This document shows, in pieces, positions 1 through 8,590 of a DNA stretch of 64,000 bases (positions are counted from its first letter, which is position 1; each line of letters begins with the position of its first letter). Source of the DNA: Bacteroidota bacterium (lineage in GTDB: Bacteria; Bacteroidota; Bacteroidia; Cytophagales; Cyclobacteriaceae); the NCBI GenBank assembly GCA_016178785.1, contig JACOSO010000023.1, positions 151,771 through 215,770 on the forward strand, in the 5' to 3' direction. The position numbers and the translations under genes were made by a program. The notes under the pieces are model-generated. The model did not search any database. It was not told the origin of the DNA and saw only the letters and a program-made list of their open reading frames with translations.

Positions 1-481
1 AATTACTGATGAACAAAGCCCGATAACAATGAAAGGATTGTGTAATGATGGTAATCTTTTCCTGGCCAAATATTTCCTTACTTCTAACAATAGAGTCGAG
101 CGTTCGGAGGCCAGCGTAATCAAGGGTGATAACAGTTTCAGGAACGCCCAGTTGAATCAACGCCTTCTTCATCTCCATCGGCTCATTGTAATAGAGGGTG
201 CGGTTATCGCCACTCACAATGAAATGAGAAATCTTTCCATCTCTGTACAATTCAGCGGCAGCTTTGATTCGGTTTTCGAAAAAAGGATTGGAAGCACCGC
301 TGGTCAGTTTTTTGCTCGTGCCAAGCACCAATGCTACTTTGTGCCCGTCAAGTGAATTGATATTGGTGAATACTTTGTCTTCGGTACTGATCACTACCCA
401 GAGATTGGCGCAAAGGATTAATATCGCTGCCAGAGCAAACAGCGCTACCATCACCCACTTCAACTTCCGCCAGGAAAACAT
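1..481 (-). CDS. SanA/YdcF-like (DUF218/ElyC) membrane-anchored protein, partial
   Basis: The N-terminal 160 residues are in the window and the C-terminus lies beyond its left edge. One N-terminal membrane segment (about residues 8-28) is followed by the DUF218 fold: the strand-loop VALVLGTSKK near residue 47, then ENRIKAAAELYRDGKI, FIVSGDN and a LDYAGLRTLDSI stretch. This order matches SanA/YdcF/ElyC proteins, which in Gram-negatives influence envelope permeability (vancomycin exclusion, lipid-carrier handling); the biochemical reaction is not established. The start is the ATG on the minus strand at 481. It is followed after a short gap by trmH on the same strand, upstream of this gene. Family assignment is good, function is inferred. 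Confidence 0.8.
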   Translation of the reverse strand, partial: MFSWRKLKWVMVALFALAAILILCANLWVVISTEDKVFTNINSLDGHKVALVLGTSKKLTSGASNPFFENRIKAAAELYRDGKISHFIVSGDNRTLYYNEPMEMKKALIQLGVPETVITLDYAGLRTLDSIVRSKEIFGQEKITIITQSFHCYRALFISN

Positions 482-508
482 GATCGTCAGATTAAAACCA
501 ACGCGAAG

Positions 509-1189
509 TTACTTAATCGTTTTGAGAAATTCTTGTTCGATAAGATCTGATCTTCGCACAATTTTCCTAAGCCACTGCAAACGAATGGATTCTTTTTCTG
601 TATCAGTCAAATGCCATTCAGCATTTGATCCCCTCATTTTGGTTAGAAGTGTGTTCAGAATAATGGCAGCACTCACTGAGATATTGAAGCTTTCCGTAAA
701 GCCGTGCATTGGAATAAAAATTTTTTGATCAGCGCTGTTAATGGCAAATTCTGAAGTGCCATGAAGTTCATTGCCCATCACCACCGCTATTTTTTGGTCT
801 AACACAATTTCATTTATCGAAACTCCGTCAGGTGAGGGGTCGGTCACTAAAATTCTGTATCCAGACTCTCTCAATTTCCGAAAACAGATTTCTGAATTAT
901 TGAAACCTTTCATTTTATATCTATGAAGGTCAATCCATTTGTTGGCACCTTTCAACACACGTTTGTTTACCGAATACTTAGTGTCATCTTCAATGATATG
1001 CACATCTTGCAGTCCAAGACACTCGCATGTGCGCAAAACAGCGCTCGCGTTTTGCGACTGATAAATATCTTCGAGCACCAGTGTGATGTGGCGGGTTCGT
1101 TCCTTGAGAACTTTCTCGATGAAATCCTTTTTGTGTTCGGTAACGTACTGGCTGAAATGATTGATGAGAAGTTGTTCCTTTGAAAGCAT
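509..1189 (-). CDS. trmH: SpoU-family tRNA (guanosine-2'-O-)-methyltransferase TrmH
   Basis: A 226-residue SPOUT methyltransferase that would 2'-O-methylate a tRNA guanosine using S-adenosylmethionine. All three SpoU motifs are visible: motif 1 NASAVLRTCE (47-56), motif 2 VVMGNELHG (136-144) and motif 3 IPMHGFTESFNISVSAAI (159-176), which form the trefoil-knot SAM pocket. A longer reading frame upstream would run into the preceding gene, so the ATG at 1189, 25 bases after that gene's stop, is chosen. It is probably co-transcribed with the DUF4136 lipoprotein gene. Assignment to TrmH (tRNA G18) rather than an rRNA methyltransferase rests on length and on the absence of an N-terminal substrate-binding domain. 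Confidence 0.9.
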   Translation of the reverse strand: MLSKEQLLINHFSQYVTEHKKDFIEKVLKERTRHITLVLEDIYQSQNASAVLRTCECLGLQDVHIIEDDTKYSVNKRVLKGANKWIDLHRYKMKGFNNSEICFRKLRESGYRILVTDPSPDGVSINEIVLDQKIAVVMGNELHGTSEFAINSADQKIFIPMHGFTESFNISVSAAIILNTLLTKMRGSNAEWHLTDTEKESIRLQWLRKIVRRSDLIEQEFLKTIK

Positions 1190-1214
1190 CAGGAAAAAAA
1201 TTCCCGAAAGATAA

Positions 1215-1787
1215 TCACGGATTGTCAACTTCTTCCTGAACATCTGCTTGCTGTTCAATGAAGCCATCTGCCCAGAAGCGGTATTTGTCAAGAATGGAAA
1301 TCACTGCGTTTCGCAAGTGGCGCTGGTTGCCGAAATCGATGTTACCATAAAGTGTAGTTGCATATCCTTGCCAAATAGATCGGTTCTGCCTTCTGTCATA
1401 AAACTGAATAAGCAGGGTGCCAGTCTTCAGGTTGTATTTTCTCTTGTCGTAACTCAAATCCTCCTTTTTGTTTTTGATCCAGGTTTCGATGTCAGGTTGT
1501 TCATAGCCATTGAACCTCAAACTATCAAAATACATTTTATAGCTGATGATGAGGTGGGGGCGGGTGCCTGTTTTCTTATAACCGAGAAATTTCATTCGGG
1601 CAGTGATCGATTTCTCAATGGATGCATTGATCATCGAACTATCCGCACTGTTCAATGATTTCATCATATCAAATGTGCGGTACTTTTTGAAATTTCCCTT
1701 ATAGCTGTAGTCGTAGTCTACCGGCAATTCCTTAAACCCAAGACAGGATGTCAAAGCCAGGAATCCAAAAATGTACAATTTTTTCAT
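1215..1787 (-). CDS. DUF4136 family lipoprotein
   Basis: A 190-residue secreted protein with a lipoprotein signal: hydrophobic stretch, then LTSC with the lipidated cysteine at position 15. The mature part has the DUF4136 pattern: YKGNFKKYRTFDMM near the start, a conserved middle (RPHLIISYKMYFDS) and GTLLIQFYDRRQNRSIWQGYA near residues 125-145. It is presumably anchored in the outer or inner membrane facing the periplasm. The molecular role of DUF4136 proteins is unknown to me. It lies just upstream of trmH on the same strand and divergent from ppc. Confidence 0.8.
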   Translation of the reverse strand: MKKLYIFGFLALTSCLGFKELPVDYDYSYKGNFKKYRTFDMMKSLNSADSSMINASIEKSITARMKFLGYKKTGTRPHLIISYKMYFDSLRFNGYEQPDIETWIKNKKEDLSYDKRKYNLKTGTLLIQFYDRRQNRSIWQGYATTLYGNIDFGNQRHLRNAVISILDKYRFWADGFIEQQADVQEEVDNP

Positions 1788-1826
1788 ACCTGAAGTTGTG
1801 TTTTTAAAGTTAACCTTTTTATTGGC

Positions 1827-1857
1827 TTGGTCAAATCATTAAGGAGGGGTAGTTTTG
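1827..1857 (+). promoter_or_regulatory. Bacteroidota-type promoter of ppc
   Basis: A TTG at 1827-1829 is followed by 20 bases and TAGTTTTG at 1850-1857, matching the Bacteroidota -33 TTTG / -7 TAnnTTTG pattern. Transcription would begin about 1864, 14 bases before the ATG at 1878. The longer in-frame start at 1827 lies inside this promoter, which argues for the 1878 start. Confidence 0.6.
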
Positions 1858-1877
1858 GGCTAATTCTTTACAGCCCT

Positions 1878-4439
1878 ATGTACGAACAAATAGTAGGTAC
1901 AAGATTTCACATTTATAACAGTCTGTTTTTGAATCTGCCTTTTCAGGACATTCTGCGTACTGGCACTCTTTTGCCATTATTGCAGCGTCATTGTGAGGTT
2001 AAGTTTGAGCAAGGTGACTCCCCTCGTGAAATAATCCGCAGTTTCTTTCATGATTTTGCTCCGCAGGCAAGTGAAAAAGAGCAGTTCGACCTGCTTTTTA
2101 ATTTCATACAATATGTTGAGCGTCAGGTGGCATTATTCGATTCGGTTGAAGATGCTGCTTTTGAGCAGATCAACGACATCGATGGCAAGGGAACAATCTC
2201 TGCCTTGCTTCTTCTGGCGGGCTACGAAAACAAATTGCAAGCACTTAAAGCTAAGCTGGATGATTTTAGCCTGAGAGTTGTGCTTACAGCCCATCCTACT
2301 CAATTTTATCCGGGATACGTACTCGGCATTTTAACTGATTTAGAAAAAGCTATTCGCGAAAACGAGTTGGAGCAGATCAATTTGTTGTTGCGCCAATTGG
2401 GAAAAACCGCGTTCATCAACCAAACAAAACCAACCCCCTATGATGAGGCCCTGAGTTTGTGCTGGTACCTGGAAAACGTTTTTTACTCGATCGTACCTGA
2501 AATCATTCGCTCGCTTGCCAACGGACTTCGAATGGATTTAAATGATTGGCAAAACAATCAGCTCGTCATGGTTGGATTTTGGCCCGGTGGCGACCGTGAT
2601 GGAAATCCGTTTGTCACCAGTGATATTACTTTAAAAGTAGCAGCTCGCCTTAAAGAAACCATTTTGAAGTGTTACTATCGCGATTTGCGATTACTCAGGC
2701 GCAGACTGACGTTTCATGGGGTTTCAAAAATTATCGCAGCAATCGAGCAGAAAGTTTTAGCAGACGTATCTGGCCGGGAAAAAAATTACGGAACCTCGGC
2801 AGACTTGCTTTCTGAATTGAATGAAGCAAGAACAAATTTGGTGAACGATCACAACGGATTATTTTTGGAATTGCTTGATGTATTTATTCTGAAAGTAAAA
2901 CTGTTTGGATTTCATTTCGCCAGCCTGGACATACGGCAAGACTCTCGTAAACATGACACAGTTTGGGAAACGATTCTGCTAACACTCCCCGTAAAAAACA
3001 CTTCAACTTCATTTGAAAAATTCAGCGGGCTTTCTTCCACTGATAAAGTTAATTACCTCTTGAACCTGCAAGTTGATTTGCGAAATGAAAAATTCACAGA
3101 TGAACTGGTCAAAGAAACCATTCAAAGCATTATTGCGATAGGGGAGATTCAAAAAGAAAACGGAGTCCGTGGGTGTCATCGATACATAATCAGTAATTGC
3201 CAAAGTGCATTGCATGTGATCGAAGTATTTGTACTGGCTCGATTACTGATTAGCAACGGGGAAGAATTGGAGTTGGACGTAGTTCCTTTGTTTGAGACGA
3301 TCGATGACCTGGCGCATGCCCCGGCAATCATGGAAGAATTGTTTTCCATTCCTGTTTATCGCGAACATTTGAAAGCAAGATCTGATAAACAGACGATCAT
3401 GCTTGGGTTTTCGGACGGCACGAAAGATGGCGGATACTTACGTGCCAACTGGTCGATCTTTCGTGCAAAAGAAACACTCACTGCTGTTGCCCGAAAGCAT
3501 GGGCTCAAAGCTATTTTCTTTGACGGCCGCGGAGGGCCTCCTGCGCGTGGTGGTGGCAACACTCATGATTTTTATTCATCACTTGGCGACACCGTTGAAA
3601 ATGATGAAGTGCAAATCACCATTCAGGGACAAACGATCAGTTCCAATTTTGGCAAACCTGCTTCGTGCAGATATAACCTTGAGCAACTTTTGTCGTCAGG
3701 ATTGGATAGTGCAGTTTCCAGGCGACCAGAAAACCAGATGAATGATGAAGTTAAAAAATTACTCGATGAACTTGCAACTGAAGGTTACAAGACATACCTG
3801 GATTTGAAACACCATCCGAAGTTCGTTGAGTATTTGGAAAAAGTTACTCCACTTTCTTTTTTTGGCGATACGAACATTGGGTCACGACCTGTTAAAAGGA
3901 ATGCATCTGAGGGCCTGAAGTTTGAAGACCTTCGCGCGATTCCTTTTGTAGGGTCATGGGCCATGATGAAGCAAAATATTCCCGGTTTTTATGGAGTTGG
4001 ATCTGCATTGAAGAAATTATCTGACGAGGGAAATAAGAAAAGGCTGAAATCACTTTATTCAAATTCACTTTTTTTTAGAACCCTGCTGGGCAATAGCATG
4101 ATGTCGCTAACGAAAAGTTTTTATCAGGCTACCACTTACTTGAAAGATGATAATGAATTTGCCGGCCTTTGGAAGATGATGTACGATGAATACCGGCTTT
4201 CTAAAGAGATGGTGCTCTCGGTGTCGGGCTTTGATCGGCTCATGGAAAACAATCCGATGATCCGCGAGTCGGTAAAATTGCGCGAAAATATTGTACTTCC
4301 CCTGGTTGCCATTCAGCAATTTGCACTGATGAGTTTGCGTCAACCGGAAAATAATGACAAAGAATTTGAACAAACGTATCGCAAGTTGATTATCCGCTGC
4401 ATGTTTGGTATCATCAACGCGGCCCGTAATTCGGCTTAG
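1878..4439 (+). CDS. ppc: Phosphoenolpyruvate carboxylase
   Basis: An 853-residue enzyme that makes oxaloacetate from PEP and bicarbonate, replenishing the TCA cycle. Visible signatures are VLTAHPTQ with the catalytic histidine at 139 (equivalent to His138 of E. coli), FWPGGDRDGNPFVT near 233-246, LGFSDGTKDGGYLRANW near 510 and the FDGRGGPPARGGGNTH loop near 548-562. The C-terminus ends RNSA instead of the usual RNTG-type tail. Length is slightly shorter than the 880-residue proteobacterial enzyme, as usual in Bacteroidota. The ATG at 1878 is favoured because an upstream in-frame start overlaps the promoter. The stop is TAG, showing that amber is a normal stop here. Confidence 0.95.
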   Translation: MYEQIVGTRFHIYNSLFLNLPFQDILRTGTLLPLLQRHCEVKFEQGDSPREIIRSFFHDFAPQASEKEQFDLLFNFIQYVERQVALFDSVEDAAFEQINDIDGKGTISALLLLAGYENKLQALKAKLDDFSLRVVLTAHPTQFYPGYVLGILTDLEKAIRENELEQINLLLRQLGKTAFINQTKPTPYDEALSLCWYLENVFYSIVPEIIRSLANGLRMDLNDWQNNQLVMVGFWPGGDRDGNPFVTSDITLKVAARLKETILKCYYRDLRLLRRRLTFHGVSKIIAAIEQKVLADVSGREKNYGTSADLLSELNEARTNLVNDHNGLFLELLDVFILKVKLFGFHFASLDIRQDSRKHDTVWETILLTLPVKNTSTSFEKFSGLSSTDKVNYLLNLQVDLRNEKFTDELVKETIQSIIAIGEIQKENGVRGCHRYIISNCQSALHVIEVFVLARLLISNGEELELDVVPLFETIDDLAHAPAIMEELFSIPVYREHLKARSDKQTIMLGFSDGTKDGGYLRANWSIFRAKETLTAVARKHGLKAIFFDGRGGPPARGGGNTHDFYSSLGDTVENDEVQITIQGQTISSNFGKPASCRYNLEQLLSSGLDSAVSRRPENQMNDEVKKLLDELATEGYKTYLDLKHHPKFVEYLEKVTPLSFFGDTNIGSRPVKRNASEGLKFEDLRAIPFVGSWAMMKQNIPGFYGVGSALKKLSDEGNKKRLKSLYSNSLFFRTLLGNSMMSLTKSFYQATTYLKDDNEFAGLWKMMYDEYRLSKEMVLSVSGFDRLMENNPMIRESVKLRENIVLPLVAIQQFALMSLRQPENNDKEFEQTYRKLIIRCMFGIINAARNSA

Positions 4440-4440
4440 T

Positions 4441-4468
4441 AAGTTATTCGTGAATGATTAATCGTTAA
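4441..4468. repeat. Short ATTAACGA-type intercistronic repeat
   Basis: The gap between ppc and the next gene reads as imperfect copies of the TTCGTTAATCG word (TTATTCGTGAATGATTAATCG followed by TTAAT). The same word family recurs at 20381-20433, 23521-23586 and 28309-28340, always between genes. Confidence 0.45.
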
Positions 4469-4969
4469 TTGGAAGGAACATTGGAAATAGATTTAAAACG
4501 ATTTAAAGAAATTTCTAAAAGCAAGTCGGAAGAGAACAAAAAATTCCTTCAGCGATTAAAGAAGAAAGACGCTCGAAAAGTAGACGATGCCTTTCATGCT
4601 ACTCACGAGGAAGTTTTTGGCGAAACTGCCTGTCTCACCTGTGCCAATTGCTGCAAAACCACCAGCCCAATTTTTTATCAAATCGATATTGAGCGTGCGG
4701 CAAAATTCCTCCGTATGAAGCCGGGCGACTTCATTGAAAAATATTTGCAGATCGATGAAGACAAAGACTATGTTTTGAAATCTTCACCTTGTGCCTTTCT
4801 TGATTCAGATAATTATTGCACGATCTATGAATCGAGACCCAAAGCGTGCCGTGAATATCCACACACCAATAGGAAGAAAATGGTGCAGATAATGGACTTG
4901 ACTTACAAGAACACGTTGGTGTGCCCGGCTGTGTTGGAGATGGTGGAGCGGATTAAGAAGTTTTTGTAA
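4469..4969 (+). CDS. YkgJ-family cysteine-cluster protein
   Basis: A 166-residue cytoplasmic protein with the CxxCxxCC motif at residues 55-62 (Cys55, 58, 61, 62) followed by Cys108, 117, 127 and 152 in the pattern PCAFL..C.IYE.RP.ACREYP. This is the UPF0153/YkgJ zinc- or iron-sulfur-binding cluster family; a related domain occurs in proteins linked to metal-dependent oxidation, but the role is unknown. The likely start is TTG at 4469, since no ATG occurs early in frame; a second TTG lies four codons later. The last 17 bases overlap the 3' end of the convergent Cdd1-like gene. Confidence 0.8.
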   Translation: MEGTLEIDLKRFKEISKSKSEENKKFLQRLKKKDARKVDDAFHATHEEVFGETACLTCANCCKTTSPIFYQIDIERAAKFLRMKPGDFIEKYLQIDEDKDYVLKSSPCAFLDSDNYCTIYESRPKACREYPHTNRKKMVQIMDLTYKNTLVCPAVLEMVERIKKFL

Positions 4970-5246
4970 ACGATTTCTCGTCTTTCCAATTCCACCATTT
5001 CAGTTTTTCAGACTCTCTTGTTTGCAACGGGGTATTCGCAAAGTAAACTGCGCATCGAAAAACGTACAAAACACATCGATCTTGAACTGCACCAGCAAAC
5101 CTATTCGACAAGTCGAAGAGTGATTCGGGGTCTTGCCCTCTCAAATCTGAAATCCGTTTTATGCCAATGTTCCAAAGATCAGCAGCGATCGATTTACCGA
5201 TTCCGGGAATCAGCATCAATTCTTTGCTCGATTGTTCCTTGGTCAT
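4953..5246 (-). CDS. Cdd1-like helix-hairpin-helix protein
   Basis: A 97-residue protein with a helix-hairpin-helix unit at residues 10-30 (LMLIPGIGKSIAADLWNIGI) followed by the ending typical of the Cdd1/'pathogenicity locus' family (DRCVLYVFRCAVYFA and LKWWNWKD). HhH motifs bind DNA backbone non-specifically; the family function is unknown. A longer reading frame would start inside the terminator hairpin of the upstream peptidase gene, so the ATG at 5246 is preferred. It ends tail-to-tail inside the cysteine-cluster gene. Confidence 0.75.
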   Translation of the reverse strand: MTKEQSSKELMLIPGIGKSIAADLWNIGIKRISDLRGQDPESLFDLSNRFAGAVQDRCVLYVFRCAVYFANTPLQTRESEKLKWWNWKDEKSFTKTS

Positions 5247-5267
5247 TGTTAATGGATTGATCGTTAA

Positions 5268-5308
5268 AATTAGGCGTCCGACCTCTTCAATCAAGCAGAC
5301 GCCTAATT
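5268..5308 (-). terminator. Hairpin terminator downstream of the M28 peptidase gene
   Basis: An 11-base perfect inverted repeat, AATTAGGCGTC (5268-5278) and GACGCCTAATT (5298-5308), separated by 19 bases. It starts 5 bases past the peptidase stop codon. Read on the minus strand the stem ends in a short T run (AATTTTAA). Confidence 0.6.
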
Positions 5309-5312
5309 CTTT

Positions 5313-7538
5313 CTATTTCATCATCAGGATTTTATTCGCAGCTTCTACTTGTTGATTGAAAGCCTCAATTGTTTTTGAGACAATCTCAATCTGTTGCTGT
5401 GCTTCAACAAAATTTCTTTGCTCAATCGCTTCGCGCACTCCGGGCAGCGTCTTTACTCCGTAGCCGGTATAAAACCCTGGAGCATAGATCGTGTGTTTAT
5501 ACCAGGGTCTTCTAGGGAGGCCGTCACCCAAAAGCTTTCTTTCCGATTGGTAAAGAAGATTATTTAGTTGCTCGAGATTAGTATTTGGGCCCGCAGAAAA
5601 TAATTCTGCGAATGCAGTGGTGCTCTTCTCCAATTTCGTAACGGCATTTTGCAAGCTGGAGAAATTGATGAAAGGAATTTCCTCCTTAGCTGTAGGCGCT
5701 ACGCGTTTTTGAGTTGGGTCGGAGGCCAGTACATATCGATTTTCTTTCACCATCTGGTTTTCAACTTCCGTGGTTTCACGCATGTTGTCAATTAACGCGG
5801 TTACTTCTGTCAAATAGGTGGCAACTGTTTTTTGGAAGGCTTTAAAATCAAAAGGGAGCACCTCCGCATCTGCCAATCGAAGTGTGGCACGGCCTGTCGT
5901 TTTTGCAAGCGTCAATCCATATTCAAATTTGGGATCTTTGAATTTTCTGTAGTGATCGTACGAATCATAAATGCTATGGTACTCGCCTCCGCTACTTTCA
6001 CCACCATAACCGATATTGAGCGAAGCAATGCCTAAATGCTGAATAAATGGAGTGTAATCTGAGCCCGATCCCATCGCACCAAGAGCCAATGTTTTCTTCG
6101 CTAAGATGTCTTTCTTTGCTTTAGTGGTTGCGGCATTAGAGGCATCGGCAGATTTTCTTCTTTCTAATACGCTTACTCCTGTTTGTGGATCGGTTACGTC
6201 ACGGCTCACCTCGTTCATGAATGTTTCGAGTGTATGCGAGCCTTGTGCTGAGTAGAACCCGCGCCCGTTGCCATCACTGTTGATGTAAGCAACGGTTTTC
6301 TTTTGTAATTCTTCGGCATGATCTTCTACCCACTCTGTTGAGCCCATGAGTGAAGGCTCTTCAGCATCCCAGGCGCAGAAAATAATTGTTCGTTTTGGTT
6401 TCCAACCTCCTGCCACGAGCTGGGCAATACCACGCGCTTCTTCGAGCAATGCAGCCATGCCGCTAATGGGATCGCTTGCGCCATTGACCCAGGCGTCATG
6501 ATGATTTCCACGAATTACCCATTCACCAGGAAATTTATTGCCTTTCATCTTTGCAATGACATTATGGGCTGGTTTGATATCCCAATTGAACTCCAATTTC
6601 AAATGAACTTTAGCCTCACTTGGCCCGATGTGATATGTAATAGGAAGTGCACCTCTCCACTTTTCCGGGGCCACCGGTCCGCCAAGAGATGCTAGTAATG
6701 GCTGTGCATCTCCATACGAGATTGGAAGTACGGGGATCTTCAGCAAACTCGCTGCTTGCAAACGGTCAATGCGTTTTGCATTTTCTGTTGACGCATAGCC
6801 CGGAGTTGTTGGGTCACCAGCATAAATTGGCATGTCCATTACGGAGCCGCGTTGCGCCCCTGAAGAACTCTTGAACGGCCCCTTGGGATAGACATCGCCT
6901 TGGTAATATCCGTCTTCCTCGGGGTCTGAATAAATAATGCAGCCTATCGCTCCATGCTCTTGTGCTACTTTTGGCTTGATGCCGCGCCACGAGCCACCAT
7001 ACTTTGCGATCACAATCTTTCCTTTCACATCAATTCCATATTTAGCAAGCTCTTCGTAATCAGCAGGCACGCCATAATTAACAAAGACCAATTCGGCCGT
7101 GACATCTCCATCGGGCGACCAGCAGTTGTAAACCGGCAGCTGTTCAGATTTTTGCCCTGATGTAGCATCTTCTTTCAACTCAGGCTCTTCCAATTTTGCG
7201 ATAAACTTGGTCGGACTAAGGAGCTCGAGTAATCTTGTTTTAGGAGTAGGGAAGAGGACGTGATACGTTTCGATATTGGCATCATAACCCCAACTCTTGA
7301 AAAGGTCGCGCATGAACTCAGCATTTTGTTTTCCATAAACGGAGCCCACATGGTGGGGTCTTGCAGAGAGTTGCTTAATCAAATCATCAATGTTCCCTAT
7401 GTGAAGACTTGTTTCAAATTTTTCTTCAAGCTTAAGTTCAGCATCGGCCGATTCTTTAGTGAAACCAGTGAGCGTCTTTTGAGCGTTCAATTGAATCCAG
7501 CTAAGGGATAAGCAAAAGAGCAGGAGTTTTATTTTCAT
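5313..7538 (-). CDS. Secreted M28 metallopeptidase, glutamate carboxypeptidase II-like
   Basis: A 741-residue exported zinc peptidase. A signal peptide (1-19, ending LNA|Q) is followed by a PA-type insert (about 130-280), the M28 catalytic domain (about 320-560) and a transferrin-receptor-like dimerisation domain at the C-terminus. The complete two-zinc ligand set of GCPII can be aligned: His346 (GNHHDAW), Asp356 (GASDP), Glu393/Glu394 (DAEE), Asp422 (NSDGNG) and His521 (EYHSIYD). It should remove acidic or other C-terminal residues from peptides in the periplasm or outside. The start at 7538 is chosen because it puts the signal peptide at the N-terminus. It is a single-gene unit closed by the hairpin just downstream. 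Confidence 0.92.
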   Translation of the reverse strand: MKIKLLLFCLSLSWIQLNAQKTLTGFTKESADAELKLEEKFETSLHIGNIDDLIKQLSARPHHVGSVYGKQNAEFMRDLFKSWGYDANIETYHVLFPTPKTRLLELLSPTKFIAKLEEPELKEDATSGQKSEQLPVYNCWSPDGDVTAELVFVNYGVPADYEELAKYGIDVKGKIVIAKYGGSWRGIKPKVAQEHGAIGCIIYSDPEEDGYYQGDVYPKGPFKSSSGAQRGSVMDMPIYAGDPTTPGYASTENAKRIDRLQAASLLKIPVLPISYGDAQPLLASLGGPVAPEKWRGALPITYHIGPSEAKVHLKLEFNWDIKPAHNVIAKMKGNKFPGEWVIRGNHHDAWVNGASDPISGMAALLEEARGIAQLVAGGWKPKRTIIFCAWDAEEPSLMGSTEWVEDHAEELQKKTVAYINSDGNGRGFYSAQGSHTLETFMNEVSRDVTDPQTGVSVLERRKSADASNAATTKAKKDILAKKTLALGAMGSGSDYTPFIQHLGIASLNIGYGGESSGGEYHSIYDSYDHYRKFKDPKFEYGLTLAKTTGRATLRLADAEVLPFDFKAFQKTVATYLTEVTALIDNMRETTEVENQMVKENRYVLASDPTQKRVAPTAKEEIPFINFSSLQNAVTKLEKSTTAFAELFSAGPNTNLEQLNNLLYQSERKLLGDGLPRRPWYKHTIYAPGFYTGYGVKTLPGVREAIEQRNFVEAQQQIEIVSKTIEAFNQQVEAANKILMMK

Positions 7539-7690
7539 GTTATTTGTTTTCGAGTGACCTAAATAAAGCAAATGATAATTGGCTTTCAAACTCAAATATG
7601 AAAATTGGATGGATGCAATGCCAAAAGGTTGGCTTGATATATACTTACCTTTCCGATTTTACGTATATTAATCACGAAAAATGTTGATGT

Positions 7691-8407
7691 ATGGATGGCT
7701 TGAAAGATAATTGGCTCACAGAAGGTCTCATCGACTTTGAGTATAAAAAATATTTACTGCTGGCCTATCTCAAGAAAGTGAAAGATTCTTTTCAACGTGT
7801 GGAACTCTATCCCTATCTCTCTGATTTGGTTTTTCATTATCGCAACCTGATCTCGTTACGCGAGAATAAAATACTGATTGGTGAATCCTTCCCCAAGGAG
7901 ATCTCAACGGAGAATTTACAAAAATTGGAAATCAGTTATCGCAAAATGATAGAGGACGACACCGTTATGCGCGAGATTGAGTCAATCATGGAGTACGCCT
8001 TGCCACAATTTAAGGCATCGCTTGATGAAGGCTCATTTATCTATGAATTCGTAGAATCTAAGTGCGAAATTTCTCCGGTTGGTCTTACTATGTTGTACGC
8101 CAATGAAGGTTACTTGTTTGTGACCCAACCCCCTGAAAAAGAAACCAATATCTATCGTTACCAAATCACGTTTTTTGAGCAGAGCAGTGAGCCGATGCGT
8201 GGCATTCAAACTTCGTTTGTCGAAACATGTGAGAAGAGTATAGCCCGAACGTACGAAAACATCAAGATGACATTGATCAAGAAGTACACCTCGATGCCCA
8301 ATCCTGCGGCCTACCTTGTACTGTCAAAATTGAAATTCCCCTATGTGCAAACGCTCATGCCCATTGCCAAAAGGCTCTTGGTAAAGGAAATCTCGAAAGC
8401 GGCTTAA
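7691..8407 (+). CDS. Conserved protein of unknown function (238 aa)
   Basis: I do not recognise a named family. The protein has no signal peptide or membrane segment and looks cytoplasmic and mostly helical, with an acidic, charged N-terminal half (LIDFEYKKYLLLAYLKKVKDSF, then RKMIEDDTVMREIESIMEYALPQFK) and a mixed second half (GYLFVTQPPEKETNIYRYQITFFE). The lack of paralogy or repeats and its ordinary base composition suggest a normal lineage gene. Transcribed alone, between divergent peptidase and co-oriented kinase genes. Confidence 0.75.
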   Translation: MDGLKDNWLTEGLIDFEYKKYLLLAYLKKVKDSFQRVELYPYLSDLVFHYRNLISLRENKILIGESFPKEISTENLQKLEISYRKMIEDDTVMREIESIMEYALPQFKASLDEGSFIYEFVESKCEISPVGLTMLYANEGYLFVTQPPEKETNIYRYQITFFEQSSEPMRGIQTSFVETCEKSIARTYENIKMTLIKKYTSMPNPAAYLVLSKLKFPYVQTLMPIAKRLLVKEISKAA

Positions 8408-8590
8408 TAAGAATCTGTAAAGCAATAAGTTTCATAAGAAATCTTTGATGGAGTTTTACTCCAATGGTTATCTCATCTTTAGGCTGAATAGTAACTAAGA
8501 TATTTTGCAACAAAAACAGGATATTTGCGCTCGACATTGATGAATTTCCTTGTCAGTGCCGAAATAGGGCGATAATCTAAATCTCTTGGC

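Noticed and set aside
1..728. Plus-strand reading frames at the window start
   Set aside because: They lie opposite the SanA-like and trmH genes and have no recognisable sequence.
8408..8590. Promoter or small RNA before the histidine kinase
   Set aside because: TATTTTGC and TATTTGCG strings miss the box by one base, with no proper TTG spacing.
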